Assembly (NCBI GenBank): GCA_017301975.1
Contig: JAFLEI010000018.1
Location: 1-64,000, forward strand
Direction of reading: 5' to 3'
DNA from: Verrucomicrobiota bacterium
GTDB lineage: Bacteria; Verrucomicrobiota; Verrucomicrobiia; Verrucomicrobiales; Verrucomicrobiaceae
Length of the DNA: 64,000 bases
Positions 24,507 through 33,582 of this stretch are shown here, piece after piece; the first letter of the stretch is position 1, and every line of letters starts with the position of its first letter. Position numbers and translations under genes: made by a program. The notes under the pieces were generated by a model, which saw only the letters and a list, made by a program, of their open reading frames with translations, did no database searches and was not told the origin of the DNA.

Positions 24507-25397
24507 TCACGGATCGCAATACGCACTGCCGTCTTCCGCCCGCGCGGGATGCAGCACGTAGTGCCCTTGGTGCGGCACGGCCAGTTTTTGAAAGTCCCAT
24601 GCCAGCACCTGCAGCGCGGCCAGCATCTGCGGGCCCTGCATGGCTCTGCCATGGCCCGTGACCACCAGTTCCGGATCCAGCTCCGCCAGGGCCACCACGG
24701 ACTTGTGCGCGGCCTCCCAGTCCGGGGTCAGCCAGGCGGGCGGGCCGTGCATCTCGGGCTTTTGCGTGATCACGGAATAGGCGCTCTCCATGTGTGTGGT
24801 GATGAAGGCGTCTCCTGCGATGAGGGTCCGGTCCGTCGCTCGCCAGAGCGAGACGTGGCCCGGAGAATGGCCCGGAGTGTGAATCCAGCGCCAGCCGGGC
24901 ATGAAGGGCACCTCTCCCTGGCGAGGCAGCTCATTGAGCCAGGGGCTGACATCGATGGGGCCGCCTGGAAACAGCGGAGCAAAGGTGGGCATGATGCCGC
25001 CGCCCACCGAGGTGTCCGGCGGCGGATACTTGGCACGCCCGGTCAGGTAGGGATGCTCAAGTCCGTGAGCATAAACGGGCACGTCCCACTCCTGCGCCAG
25101 CGATTTCAAATTTCCCACATGGTCAAAGTGCCCGTGGGTCAGGATGATGGCGGCGGGTTGCGCGCCTTTGCCAAAGCGATCCTCCGCTGCGCTCCTGATA
25201 AGCCCGCCGAGTCCGGGCACACCGGTGTCGATCAGCACCCATCCGCGGTCTCCACAGTTGGGGCGACCGTAAAAGATCACGTTCACCATGGCCAGTCTGC
25301 GGTAGGCCAGATCCGGGGCGATCTCATGCGTGCCATCTTCGGGGTGATCCATCTCGGCGATGGCTTCGGCGGGCAATGCGACTTGAGGGTGGGACAT
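24507..25397 (-). CDS. MBL-fold metallo-hydrolase
   Basis: This 296-residue cytosolic hydrolase of the metallo-beta-lactamase superfamily has zinc ligands in HGHFDHVGNL, the third histidine in HTPGHSPGHVSLW, an aspartate in IAGDAFI and a final histidine in VTGHGRAM. These match the glyoxalase II-like branch. The natural substrate is unknown. It sits between the Gre-like gene and an SDR gene on the same strand, with gaps of 51 and 76 bp, so they could share a transcript. Confidence 0.88.
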   Translation of the reverse strand: MSHPQVALPAEAIAEMDHPEDGTHEIAPDLAYRRLAMVNVIFYGRPNCGDRGWVLIDTGVPGLGGLIRSAAEDRFGKGAQPAAIILTHGHFDHVGNLKSLAQEWDVPVYAHGLEHPYLTGRAKYPPPDTSVGGGIMPTFAPLFPGGPIDVSPWLNELPRQGEVPFMPGWRWIHTPGHSPGHVSLWRATDRTLIAGDAFITTHMESAYSVITQKPEMHGPPAWLTPDWEAAHKSVVALAELDPELVVTGHGRAMQGPQMLAALQVLAWDFQKLAVPHQGHYVLHPARAEDGSAYCDP

Positions 25398-25473
25398 GGC
25401 GGTCGGGAGTGAGAGGTGGGATTGCGGCAGCGGTCACGCTTTGTATGGGCTGCACGCTGTTTCCATTTGGAGA

Positions 25474-26517
25474 TCATGCTGATTTTCCGCCCTGGACATC
25501 GTACACATGGCCCGTGACGAAGCTGGACTCCTGCGAGGCCAGAAGCACATAGGCCGGGGCCAGTTCAGCGGGCTGGCCGGCGCGTTTGAAGGCCGTCTTC
25601 TCACCAAAGGTCTGCAGCTTGTCCTGCGGCTGCCCACCGCTGACTTGCAGCGGCGTCCATACCGGCCCTGGAGCCACCGCATTGACGCGAATACCTTTGT
25701 CCGCGAACTGGCTGGACAGGGATTTGGCGAAGTTGGCGTTCACCGCCTTGGTGGAGGCGTAGTCAAAGAGATTCGGCGAAGGGTCCATCGCCTGCTCCGA
25801 GGCGGTGAAGATGATGCTGGCACCCGCTTTCAGGTGGGGCAGCGCGGCTTTGGTGATCCAAAACGGCGCGTAGCAGTTCGTCTTGTAAGTGGCGTCAAAG
25901 GCTTCCGTGGTCAGGTCTAAAATAGAATCACAGGACTGCTGCCGCGCGGCATTGTTGACCAGGATGTCCAGGCCGCCGAGCTCCTTCACGGTCTCGGCCA
26001 CGAGTTTGGTACACATGGCCTCCTCACGGATGTCTCCCGGCAGGGCCACGGCCTTGCGGCCCGCTGCTTGAATGAGCTCAATCACCTCCTTCGCATCCGG
26101 CTCCTCCGTGGGATAGTAGCTGATCGCCACGTCCGCCCCCTCCCGCGCAAAAGCGATCGCCACGGCGCGGCCAATGCCGGAATCCCCGCCGGTGATCAGC
26201 GCCTTGCGTCCCAGCAGACGACCGCGCCCTTCATACGATGTTTCTCCGTGATCAGGGCGTGGGTTCATCTTGCCTGCCAGGCCGGGCCATTCCTGGAGTT
26301 GTTTCGGAAAGGGCGGCTTGGGATACTGCCCGGCGGGGTCTTGCTTCACCGTTTGGTGCGGTGGCTCTGCCTGCCCTGCGTCAGATTCCGTGCTGCGGCC
26401 CAAGGCGGTGCTGCCCATGCCCACGAGGCCGGTGGTCATGCCGCCGACGAAGCTGCGGCGGGAAGGATTCACGGGCTGCGGTGCGCCCGAGGAAGAGTCT
26501 GTGTTCTCAGAGTTCAT
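25474..26517 (-). CDS. short-chain dehydrogenase with Tat-like leader (YghA/glucose dehydrogenase-like)
   Basis: This 347-residue oxidoreductase has a leader SRRSFVGGMTTGLVGMGSTALG that looks like a twin-arginine signal. A Pro-rich linker follows, then a classical SDR core: GGDSGIGRAVAIAFAREGADVAI for NAD(P) binding, NNAARQ, the catalytic Ser in IIFTASEQ, and Tyr/Lys in YASTKAVN. The C-terminus has VTGHVYDVQGG. The subgroup includes E. coli YghA and Bacillus general-stress dehydrogenases. The start at 26517 gives a normal signal length. It is oriented with the MBL gene. Confidence 0.85.
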   Translation of the reverse strand: MNSENTDSSSGAPQPVNPSRRSFVGGMTTGLVGMGSTALGRSTESDAGQAEPPHQTVKQDPAGQYPKPPFPKQLQEWPGLAGKMNPRPDHGETSYEGRGRLLGRKALITGGDSGIGRAVAIAFAREGADVAISYYPTEEPDAKEVIELIQAAGRKAVALPGDIREEAMCTKLVAETVKELGGLDILVNNAARQQSCDSILDLTTEAFDATYKTNCYAPFWITKAALPHLKAGASIIFTASEQAMDPSPNLFDYASTKAVNANFAKSLSSQFADKGIRVNAVAPGPVWTPLQVSGGQPQDKLQTFGEKTAFKRAGQPAELAPAYVLLASQESSFVTGHVYDVQGGKSA

Positions 26518-26678
26518 GAGGATGGTGGAAGAAGAGTTGGGAAGCGGTGCTGCTTTCCAAAGGGTTCGCAGCGCTCTCCTGTCATGGTCGCTCAATCATG
26601 GCTGAAGCCGTTCAGTCCGCGCCCTTAGCCACGCATCATCCCGGCATGGGGCTCCGCTCGCGTTTCCACAGCGGCTCC

Positions 26679-27308
26679 TCAGGTCTTCTTCTTTGCTTTG
26701 CTGCGGGCTTCTCTCGCCCAACTTGAAAAGGAAATGCGCGATGATTGGCGGATGTCAGCGCGCAGATGGCTCTTCATCTGGTTCAGCGCATAATCGTTGG
26801 CCTCCTTCGTTTCAGAGGCCACGCAGTCACACGGCACCCTCAGGCCAAAGTCACGCATGTAGGCGTCATTCGCTGTGTAGAGGACGCACAGATTCCCGGC
26901 AACCCCCGTCAGGATCAAGGTCTTCACTCCCAGATACCTGAGCAATATGTCCAGCGAGGTGGAGTAGAAGCCGGAGTGCTTGGGCTTCAGCACAAAGTAA
27001 TCATCGTCGTCAGGCACCAGCAGCCTCACGATGGGGCCGCCCTTCGTGTCGTTTTCCAGGCAGTGGTGCACATGGGCTTTGAAGTCGGAGCGCCAGCGCC
27101 CGAAGTTGTCATTCACATAGATGACCGGCACGCCCGCCTTGCGTGCCCGTGCTTTCAATTGCGCGATGCGCTTTGCGGCGGGCAGCGCGTAACGCAGCAG
27201 CCGCCCGCCTCTGGGGAAATCCAGGGCGTTGATCACATCAATCAACACCAGCGCCACCGGCGCGTTGTCAGGGGCGTTCCCATGCAGGTCTTGGTTGGGC
27301 GGTTTCAA
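26679..27308 (-). CDS. isochorismatase-like cysteine hydrolase
   Basis: This 209-residue cytosolic hydrolase has the family triad: Asp24 in LVLIDVIN, Lys108 in VLKPKHSGF and Cys141 in TGVAGNLCVLYTA. Members hydrolyse nicotinamide, N-carbamoyl compounds or isochorismate; which applies here cannot be read. The C-terminal tail is basic (REARSKAKKKT). It lies upstream of the SDR gene and downstream of the ROK kinase gene on the same strand. Confidence 0.88.
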   Translation of the reverse strand: MKPPNQDLHGNAPDNAPVALVLIDVINALDFPRGGRLLRYALPAAKRIAQLKARARKAGVPVIYVNDNFGRWRSDFKAHVHHCLENDTKGGPIVRLLVPDDDDYFVLKPKHSGFYSTSLDILLRYLGVKTLILTGVAGNLCVLYTANDAYMRDFGLRVPCDCVASETKEANDYALNQMKSHLRADIRQSSRISFSSWAREARSKAKKKT

Positions 27309-27359
27309 GGTGATGATATTTCGCAGCGTGTTCCTCGGGCGCGAGTGATGGCGTTTAAT

Positions 27360-28166
27360 TCAGTCCCCGTCCCACACCCTTGCCGTCCCCGGCGGGCCCA
27401 GCACACCGCCAGGCACCATCCCGGAGCTCTGGCCAGCTCCCGCCTGCTCGCTTCCTTCTGCCTCCCCATTCCGAACAATACGCAGCGTCGTCGTCTGGCT
27501 GATCGCCAGCATGTCCGCGCCGGGCCAGAGGCGCACGGCTCCGCGGAAGGCATCCTGATTGTTTCCCGCTGTGCATCCTTCGGGGATCGGGTCGAGATGC
27601 TTGGTGTTGCCGCCGCCAAGCTGGAAGTGATCCGGCCAGAAGATGTCCTTCAGCAATAGCACCGCGCGGTTCACCGCCTTCTGCCAGCGGCGCTTGCCAT
27701 GGGAATCCAGCGCCTTTTTGCTCAGGCGATCCATGAACACCTCCGATTTGGACAAAGGAATGATGCCGATTTCCAGCGGGATCACCGCGTCATCCGCGAT
27801 CAAGGCAGCGCCCACGCTGGTCCCTAGGCCGAGAAACAGCAGGCGGCCGCTGTCGTAGTTTGCCAGAGCCTGCATCGCCGCATCATTGATGATGCGGACC
27901 GGCCTGCCGAAACCCTTTTCAAAGTCATACTTCATCCACCCGCCGGAGAGATTGAGCGGATCGCGCGCTATCTTGCCATCCCGCACCAGGCCGGGAAACC
28001 CGAGAGACACCACCTCATACTCCCAGTCCTTGGTTTCAGCGAGGACGCCCTCCACCATCTTTGCGGCGGTCAGAGTGCGCCCGGAGGGGAAACGCCGAAA
28101 GCCCTCGTGTCCGCTGGCCATCATTTTCACATTCGTTCCACCGACATCGATCATCAGTACTTTCAT
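27360..28166 (-). CDS. ROK family kinase, polyphosphate-glucokinase-like
   Basis: This 268-residue sugar kinase opens with VLMIDVGGTNVKMM, a phosphate-1 motif. It has SLGFPGLVRDGKI and INDAAMQALANY, carrying the ROK catalytic Asp in NDAAMQA, and FLGLGTSVGAALI for the second phosphate site. The similarity is greatest to polyphosphate/ATP glucokinases. The last 60 residues are Gly/Ala/Pro-rich and not conserved-looking. Its start overlaps the stop of the HAD gene by 4 bp, so the phosphatase and kinase are co-translated and probably act on related sugar phosphates. Confidence 0.83.
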   Translation of the reverse strand: MKVLMIDVGGTNVKMMASGHEGFRRFPSGRTLTAAKMVEGVLAETKDWEYEVVSLGFPGLVRDGKIARDPLNLSGGWMKYDFEKGFGRPVRIINDAAMQALANYDSGRLLFLGLGTSVGAALIADDAVIPLEIGIIPLSKSEVFMDRLSKKALDSHGKRRWQKAVNRAVLLLKDIFWPDHFQLGGGNTKHLDPIPEGCTAGNNQDAFRGAVRLWPGADMLAISQTTTLRIVRNGEAEGSEQAGAGQSSGMVPGGVLGPPGTARVWDGD

Positions 28167-28867
28167 GCTTGCAGGGGGCGTGGGGTTAGCAGGCAGTCGA
28201 TCATTTCCACCACCCCGTCACCATGGTCTGCCGCGGTGACGTGGTGAACTTTTTCGCGAATGGCGGGCAGCGCATTGGCCACCGCCACGGACCAGCCGCA
28301 AAGCTCTAAAAACGCGTGGTCATTTTCCGCATCTCCCACGCCGGCGACCTCCACCGCCTCCAGTCCCAGAACACCCAGGGCCGCACGCAGGCCGGTCGCC
28401 TTGTTGATTCCGCCGGGCAGGATCATCACCGCGCCCTTGTTGAAGATGACCTGCAGGTCCAGCCCCAGCTCCTTGATCGTCGCGAGCACCTCCGATTCAT
28501 GGGGTTCCCAGGTGGCGACGATGACCTTGCCCACCTGCACCGGCATGCCTTTTTGAATCAGCCGCGTGACGAACTCCACCGAAGGTTGCGGGGCCAGCAG
28601 ATCCATCTTTCCCGTGGCCGGCTCATAAAGCACCGGGCCATTCTCCAGCACCATCAGATCAAAGAGATTCATCTGCGGAAATGTGGCGGCCAGATCATTG
28701 AGCTCGCGCCCGGTCACAAGAAGGAGCTTGTAGCCCGCCTCCTTCAAACGCTGCAGGGCATGCAGCGTTGTCTCGCTGACCGCTCCGTCATGGGCCAGCG
28801 TGCCGTCAAAATCCGTGGCCAGTGCACGCAAGGAGTTCGGTGGCAGGCATGGGTGGGTGTTTGTCAT
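28163..28867 (-). CDS. HAD-superfamily hydrolase (Cof/sucrose-phosphatase type)
   Basis: This 234-residue phosphatase has motif I ATDFDGTLAHDG, motif II LLLVTGRELND, a lysine in the NKATGLRAAL stretch and motif IV AGVGDAENDHAFLELCGWSVAVANA. The cap is of the C2 type. These proteins dephosphorylate sugar phosphates. The frame is open from 28933, but I take MTNTHPC at 28867 as the start. It overlaps the ROK kinase gene by 4 bp. Confidence 0.87.
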   Translation of the reverse strand: MTNTHPCLPPNSLRALATDFDGTLAHDGAVSETTLHALQRLKEAGYKLLLVTGRELNDLAATFPQMNLFDLMVLENGPVLYEPATGKMDLLAPQPSVEFVTRLIQKGMPVQVGKVIVATWEPHESEVLATIKELGLDLQVIFNKGAVMILPGGINKATGLRAALGVLGLEAVEVAGVGDAENDHAFLELCGWSVAVANALPAIREKVHHVTAADHGDGVVEMIDCLLTPRPLQA

Positions 28868-28993
28868 GGGAGCTGCAACGGAGTTCACAGCAGCGCCATT
28901 AAATCGCACCCGCGATGCAGCCGGTTGTGTCATTTGTCACGGCTTCATACCATGACGTCCAGAGCCTGATCCCACAGCCGATGCAGCGCTCAA

Positions 28994-29425
28994 TCAGGCA
29001 CCCTGAGGGGCTGCGCCCACCTGCCGCAGCCATTCCTCCAGATTGTAGTAGTTGGTCACGCGCCGGACTTTGCCGTCCTGAATGTCAAAAAACGCGCCGA
29101 CGCGCAGCCGGTAGCGCTGGCCGGTGGCGGGAGGCAGGCCCTCATCCGTGGCCAGGTATTCCCCTTCGATGTCAAACTCCGCCGCGCCACGCGTGCCGTC
29201 TTCAGCGGCAAAGACCACCAGATCCCGCACCTGCTCCCGATAGCAACGGTCCATGCGGGCGAGAAACGTTCGGAAAGCCTCGCGTCCGTTCTCCGCGCCG
29301 CCCTGATTGATGTCATGCACCACGTCGTCCGTCAGCAGGGCCAGGAATGCCTCCCGGTCGCCGGAATTGAAGGTGCTGTAGTAGGATTGAATGAGCGCGA
29401 GAGCCTGCTGCTGGGGAGTTGCCAT
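28994..29425 (-). CDS. SnoaL-like/ketosteroid isomerase-related protein
   Basis: This 143-residue protein has an NTF2-like fold: ALALIQSYYSTFNSGDREAFLALLTDDVVHDINQGG, NGREAFRTFLARMDRCYREQV and VGAFFDIQDGKVRRVTNYYNLEEWLRQ. That matches the ketosteroid-isomerase-related family (TIGR02096-like). The function is unknown; members may be small isomerases or binding proteins. The start at 29425 removes 13 unrelated residues. It is divergent from the penicillin-binding-protein-like gene at 29532. Confidence 0.85.
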   Translation of the reverse strand: MATPQQQALALIQSYYSTFNSGDREAFLALLTDDVVHDINQGGAENGREAFRTFLARMDRCYREQVRDLVVFAAEDGTRGAAEFDIEGEYLATDEGLPPATGQRYRLRVGAFFDIQDGKVRRVTNYYNLEEWLRQVGAAPQGA

Positions 29426-29531
29426 GGGAGTGGCGGAGCATGAATTCGACTGTGCCAGCGTCAAATCGGAAAATCATCGGGGGAAATCCACAGTTGCGAT
29501 AATGGTTCAGACAGCTAAACATCACCAGTCT

Positions 29532-30500
29532 ATGTTTTCCCCCAGCATGGCGTGGTTAAGCTCCCGCGCATTGATCCTCGGCATCTGTTTCTCGTTCGTC
29601 ACCGGTGGTGCTGCCCTGCAGGCGCAGTCAGCCGTGCTGGTCGTGGATGCCTTCAATAAAAAAGTACACGTCGCCGCAGACGCGCAGGCCAAGCGTGCCG
29701 TCGGCGGCCTCGCCAAGATCGCCACCGCCATGGTCACGCTCGACTGGGCGGAGGCCTCGAAGGTCGGCGTCGGCGTGCTCGCCACCGTCCCCTCTTACGC
29801 CTTCCAGATTTCAGATCCCGGCAGCATCGGCCTCCAACCCGGAGACCAGGCCACCCTGCGTGACCTCATTTACGCCAGCATGATGACCAGCGACAACATC
29901 GCCGCCATCACCCTCGGCGACTTCGTCGGGAAGGATCACCTCGCGCGCCTGGGCCGTGCCGGGCACCCCATGGAGGAGTTCGTCAAGCAGATGAACCAGC
30001 TCGCCAAGCGTGAAGGCGCACGCGCCACCCGGTTCACCAATCCGCACGGCCTGGAAAACTCCCGCCCCCTGCCCTATTCCTGCGCGGCGGACATCGCCCG
30101 CCTGGCCATCTACGCCGTCTCGCGGCCGGCCATGCGCTTCTACACCAATCAGGCCAGCCGCAACATCACCATCTACCGCGGCGGGCAGCCGCTCACGATG
30201 GCGCTGACCAACACCAATCAGCTCCTCGGCGTGGACCGCATCGACGGCATCAAAACGGGCAACACCGCACGCTCCGGCGGCTGCGTGGTCATCTCCGCTG
30301 AGAAGCCCCCGACGGTGCAGGTCCAGGCGGACAACACCAGCCTCATCTACCGGCACCGCATGGTCGTCGTCGTGCTTGGTTCCGCCAGCCCCTTTGAAGA
30401 AGCACGCACGCTGCTGCATCAAGGCTGGGCCGCCTACGACCGCTGGCTGGGCGCAGGCCGCCCGATCACGGACAAGCGCCAGATGCTGGATCAATTCTGA
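29532..30500 (+). CDS. D-alanyl-D-alanine carboxypeptidase-like protein without active-site serine
   Basis: This 322-residue exported protein has a signal peptide (SSRALILGICFSFVTGGAALQAQS) and the S11 peptidase (PBP5/6) fold. The second motif is present as TSDN in YASMMTSDNIAAITLGDF, and the third as KTG in DGIKTGNTARSGGCVV. The first motif should read S-x-x-K (as in PASLTK), but the sequence is VGGLAKIATAM, with glycine at the serine position. It is therefore probably not a peptidase and may be a peptidoglycan-binding or regulatory homologue. It is followed by the phosphofructokinase gene. Confidence 0.82.
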   Translation: MFSPSMAWLSSRALILGICFSFVTGGAALQAQSAVLVVDAFNKKVHVAADAQAKRAVGGLAKIATAMVTLDWAEASKVGVGVLATVPSYAFQISDPGSIGLQPGDQATLRDLIYASMMTSDNIAAITLGDFVGKDHLARLGRAGHPMEEFVKQMNQLAKREGARATRFTNPHGLENSRPLPYSCAADIARLAIYAVSRPAMRFYTNQASRNITIYRGGQPLTMALTNTNQLLGVDRIDGIKTGNTARSGGCVVISAEKPPTVQVQADNTSLIYRHRMVVVVLGSASPFEEARTLLHQGWAAYDRWLGAGRPITDKRQMLDQF

Positions 30501-30558
30501 ATTTTCAGGGGCGTTCTTCCGTCCCTCATAACCCCACCCCCATTCCCTTTTTAATCTC

Positions 30559-31638
30559 ATGCGCATCGGTATTCTCAACAGCGGCGGCGACTGCCCCGGA
30601 CTCAATGCGGTCATTCACGGCGTCGTCGGCGCGGCCAACACCCTCGGCTGGGAGGTCGTCGGCTTCCGTGACGGCTTCGAAGGCCTGCTCCCTCCAGGTG
30701 ATTACATGATGCTCAATCCGGAAAAAACCGTCGGCATCATGAAGCTCGGCGGCACCATTTTGGGCACCACCAACAAAGGTCACTTCGTGGCCAAGGTCGG
30801 CGAAGGCAATGTCTCCCAGGTGCCGGTGGAAATCGTCGAAAAAGCCAAGAACACGCTGCGCCACCTTGAAGTCGGCGCGCTGATCGTGGTGGGCGGAGAC
30901 GGCAGCCTCACCACCGGTCTGCAGTTGTACCAGATGGGCGTGCCCGTCATCGGCGTGCCGAAGACCATCGACAATGACATCCAGGCCACCGCCACCTCCT
31001 TCGGCTTTGATTCCGCCGTCGCCACCGTCGTCGATGCCCTGGACCGCCTGCACACCACGGCGGAAAGTCACAAGCGCGTGATCGTGCTGGAAGTCATGGG
31101 CCGCCACGCAGGCTGGATCGCCCTTTACGGCGGCATGGCCGGCGGCGCGGATGTGATCCTGCTGCCAGAGATTCCCTTCAATTTCGAGCACGTGGCCAAG
31201 GCCATCCGCAAGCGCGATGCCGCAGGCCACCACAGCACCCTCGTGGTCGTGGCGGAAGGCGCACGCATGGAAAGCGGCGAACTTCTCACCAAGGAAAAAG
31301 TCGGCGCCAAGGGCGAAGACCGCCTCGGCGGCATCGGCGACTACGTGGCCAAGCACATCGAAAAAGACACCGGCAAAGAAACCCGCGCCTGCACGCTGGG
31401 CCATCTCCAGCGCGGCGGCGCCCCCACGGCGCTGGATCGCATCCTCGGCGTGCGCTTCGGTGCCAAGGCCGTCGAACTCATCTCTCAGGGCAGCTTTGGC
31501 CGCATGGTCAGCTACCAGCAGTATCAGGTGGGAGACGTGCCGATCGAAGAAGCCGTGCATCAGCTCCGCCTCGTCAGCAAGGACAGCGAAATCGTCCGCG
31601 CGTCCCGCGCCGTGGGCATCTCGTTTGGAGACGAGTAG
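30559..31638 (+). CDS. pfkA: 6-phosphofructokinase
   Basis: This 359-residue cytosolic enzyme phosphorylates fructose 6-phosphate in glycolysis. It shows ILNSGGDCPGLNAVI, VVGGDGSLTTG for the nucleotide phosphates, PKTIDNDI with the catalytic Asp, and LEVMGRHAGWIAL. GGDGS (Gly) suggests ATP as the donor, while the lysine in PKTIDND is the form found in PPi-dependent and mixed group III enzymes; the same combination occurs in actinobacterial ATP enzymes. A strong terminator follows. Confidence 0.93.
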   Translation: MRIGILNSGGDCPGLNAVIHGVVGAANTLGWEVVGFRDGFEGLLPPGDYMMLNPEKTVGIMKLGGTILGTTNKGHFVAKVGEGNVSQVPVEIVEKAKNTLRHLEVGALIVVGGDGSLTTGLQLYQMGVPVIGVPKTIDNDIQATATSFGFDSAVATVVDALDRLHTTAESHKRVIVLEVMGRHAGWIALYGGMAGGADVILLPEIPFNFEHVAKAIRKRDAAGHHSTLVVVAEGARMESGELLTKEKVGAKGEDRLGGIGDYVAKHIEKDTGKETRACTLGHLQRGGAPTALDRILGVRFGAKAVELISQGSFGRMVSYQQYQVGDVPIEEAVHQLRLVSKDSEIVRASRAVGISFGDE

Positions 31639-31673
31639 TCCGCCCGTCGGGCCTCAAAGCCTTCTTGCACAAG

Positions 31674-31704
31674 AAAGCCGCCCTTTTAACGGGGCGGCTT
31701 TTTT
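31674..31704 (+). terminator. rho-independent terminator after phosphofructokinase
   Basis: AAAGCCGCCC (31674-31683) and GGGGCGGCTTT (from 31691) form a GC-rich stem around TTTTAAC, followed by a run of six Ts. It lies 36 bp after the pfkA stop. Confidence 0.9.
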
Positions 31705-31772
31705 GATGATTGAGGAAGGCGCGGGCCGCTGACTGCAGAACCCACGCCCGATGATTGTTTTTACACAGCGTC

Positions 31773-32102
31773 TCAGGCCAGCGCTGCAAGGCGCTTGGTC
31801 AGGGCATCCTTCGACTGCACGCCGACAACGGTGTCCACCGCCTTGCCGTCCTTGAAGAAGACCATCATGGGAATGGAGCGCACGCTGAACTGGGTGGCCA
31901 GATTCGGCGACTCATCCACGTTCACCTTGCCGATCTTCACCTTCTCGCCCTGCTCCTTGGCCAGATCGTCCAAGATCGGTCCCAGCATGCGGCAGGGTCC
32001 GCACCATTCAGCCCAGAAATCCACCAGCACAGGCACGGTGGAAGAAGTGACTTCGGATTCAAAATTTGCTTCGGTGAGGGTGAGGACTGCTTCGCTGGCC
32101 AT
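31773..32102 (-). CDS. trxA: thioredoxin
   Basis: This 109-residue cytosolic dithiol reductant has the active site WAEWCGPCRMLGPILDDL, the cis-proline in VRSIPMMVFFKDG, and the expected length and order of beta strands. It has no signal peptide. It is convergent with the phosphofructokinase gene across the terminator. Confidence 0.95.
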   Translation of the reverse strand: MASEAVLTLTEANFESEVTSSTVPVLVDFWAEWCGPCRMLGPILDDLAKEQGEKVKIGKVNVDESPNLATQFSVRSIPMMVFFKDGKAVDTVVGVQSKDALTKRLAALA

Positions 32103-32362
32103 GATAGAGTGAGTTGGGTTAAAAAAGGCTACGCATGCACGCTGGCATCGGAGGCAGATGAATCAACGAAAGTTTTCAGCATCTCCGCCTGTCGGGCCGG
32201 AAAAAAGCGCCGGAATCCAATGTGACGACAATCCCAGTCGCTCCACTTGCTGGAGTCATTCAGACAAATCGCAGGTTTGGCCCAGTTGTTGCCATCCCAG
32301 GCTGACGAATGTGAAAAACTCTTTCTTGCCGTGCGCCCTGATTCTCGGCTGAATACTCGCTC

Positions 32363-33181
32363 ATGAAGCAAAACCGTGAAACGGCGGGCCTGACGGGCCG
32401 GAAGTTGAAACGTTTGCTGCATCAGCTCTGCGAGCGCGCGCAGGAGGATGTGCGGAGAATGTCCACCCATGAGGAAAGCGCCACCCACCAATTGCGCGTG
32501 CGGGTCAAGAAGATCATGGCGCTGCTCCGGCTGGCGAATCCGGGCATCGAAAAACACACGCTGCAGGCCATGCGAAAGCACCTGCGTGCCGTGAAAAACG
32601 CCTGCGCCGGCAACCGCGACCACGTGGTGCAGGGGCGGCTCATCGACAAGCTCACGCGCCGCTTCCATCTTGCCGCGAAACACCGCCCGCAGCTCATGGG
32701 CCAGACGCTCAAGGCCCCGCCCGTCTCCGGCCTGCACCACCAGCTTTACGCCTTCGGCCAGCTCATCGACAGCACCTGCATCCAGTCGCTCACCGAAGAG
32801 CAGATCCTGGAGCAGCACGCCCGCTGCTACCGCAAAGGCCGCCACCTCATGAAGCAGGCGTTTGAGACCAAGGACAAACGCACCCTGCACCGCTGGCGGC
32901 ACCGCGTGAAGGATCTCTATTATCAATCTCTGGTGCTGCCCCACCTGCGCGGGTGCGCCCGGCGGATCCGGCGCGCCCGACGCCTCGGCCAGCTTCTCGG
33001 AAGGGATCACGACCTGGCCAACCTCGCCACGGAGCCCGCCTTTGCCATGCGCCGCAGCCCGTGGGTGCAGGTGATCCACGAGCACCGCGAACGGCTGCGG
33101 GAGCGCTACCTTTCCCTCGGTCACAGGCTCTATTCCCCGCCCTGCACCCGCTTCAGTGGCAAGATCCTGCACAGCGCCTGA
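32363..33181 (+). CDS. CHAD domain protein
   Basis: This 272-residue, highly basic helical protein is built of the two four-helix halves typical of CHAD domains. Conserved basic patches include ATHQLRVRVKKIMALLRLA, AMRKHLRAVKNACAGNRD, HRWRHRVKDLYYQ and LGQLLGRDHDLANLA. CHAD proteins bind polyphosphate through these lysines and arginines. The usual partner, a CYTH/triphosphatase domain, is not encoded here. The gene stands alone between trxA and the tRNA. Confidence 0.88.
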   Translation: MKQNRETAGLTGRKLKRLLHQLCERAQEDVRRMSTHEESATHQLRVRVKKIMALLRLANPGIEKHTLQAMRKHLRAVKNACAGNRDHVVQGRLIDKLTRRFHLAAKHRPQLMGQTLKAPPVSGLHHQLYAFGQLIDSTCIQSLTEEQILEQHARCYRKGRHLMKQAFETKDKRTLHRWRHRVKDLYYQSLVLPHLRGCARRIRRARRLGQLLGRDHDLANLATEPAFAMRRSPWVQVIHEHRERLRERYLSLGHRLYSPPCTRFSGKILHSA

Positions 33182-33330
33182 TCCCGTTGCCACCGTGATT
33201 CGGAGGCATGGGGCCATCTCTCGTTGGAATGAGGCTGTGCCCGTAAGGGGCAAAATGCTGCGGTGGCAGCGATGGGCGGCGGAATGCGCCCCCTTTGAAG
33301 CGCCTTTTCGTGGCGCTGAAACGTAAACCG

Positions 33331-33407
<77 letters not shown>

Positions 33408-33582
33408 ACCTAGGTTTGACGTTCTCTCCAGCGGTGCCGCTTTGGGGTGGCTGCCGGTTGGCGAGAGGACGTGCATTTTGGACAGAGCTGCGGGCTTTGC
33501 AACTGCGATGTTGAGTTCTCGTGAGAATGTCTGCGAAGCTTGCCATTGCGCTGCCGCTCAAGTAGAACCTGAACTCATCCGC

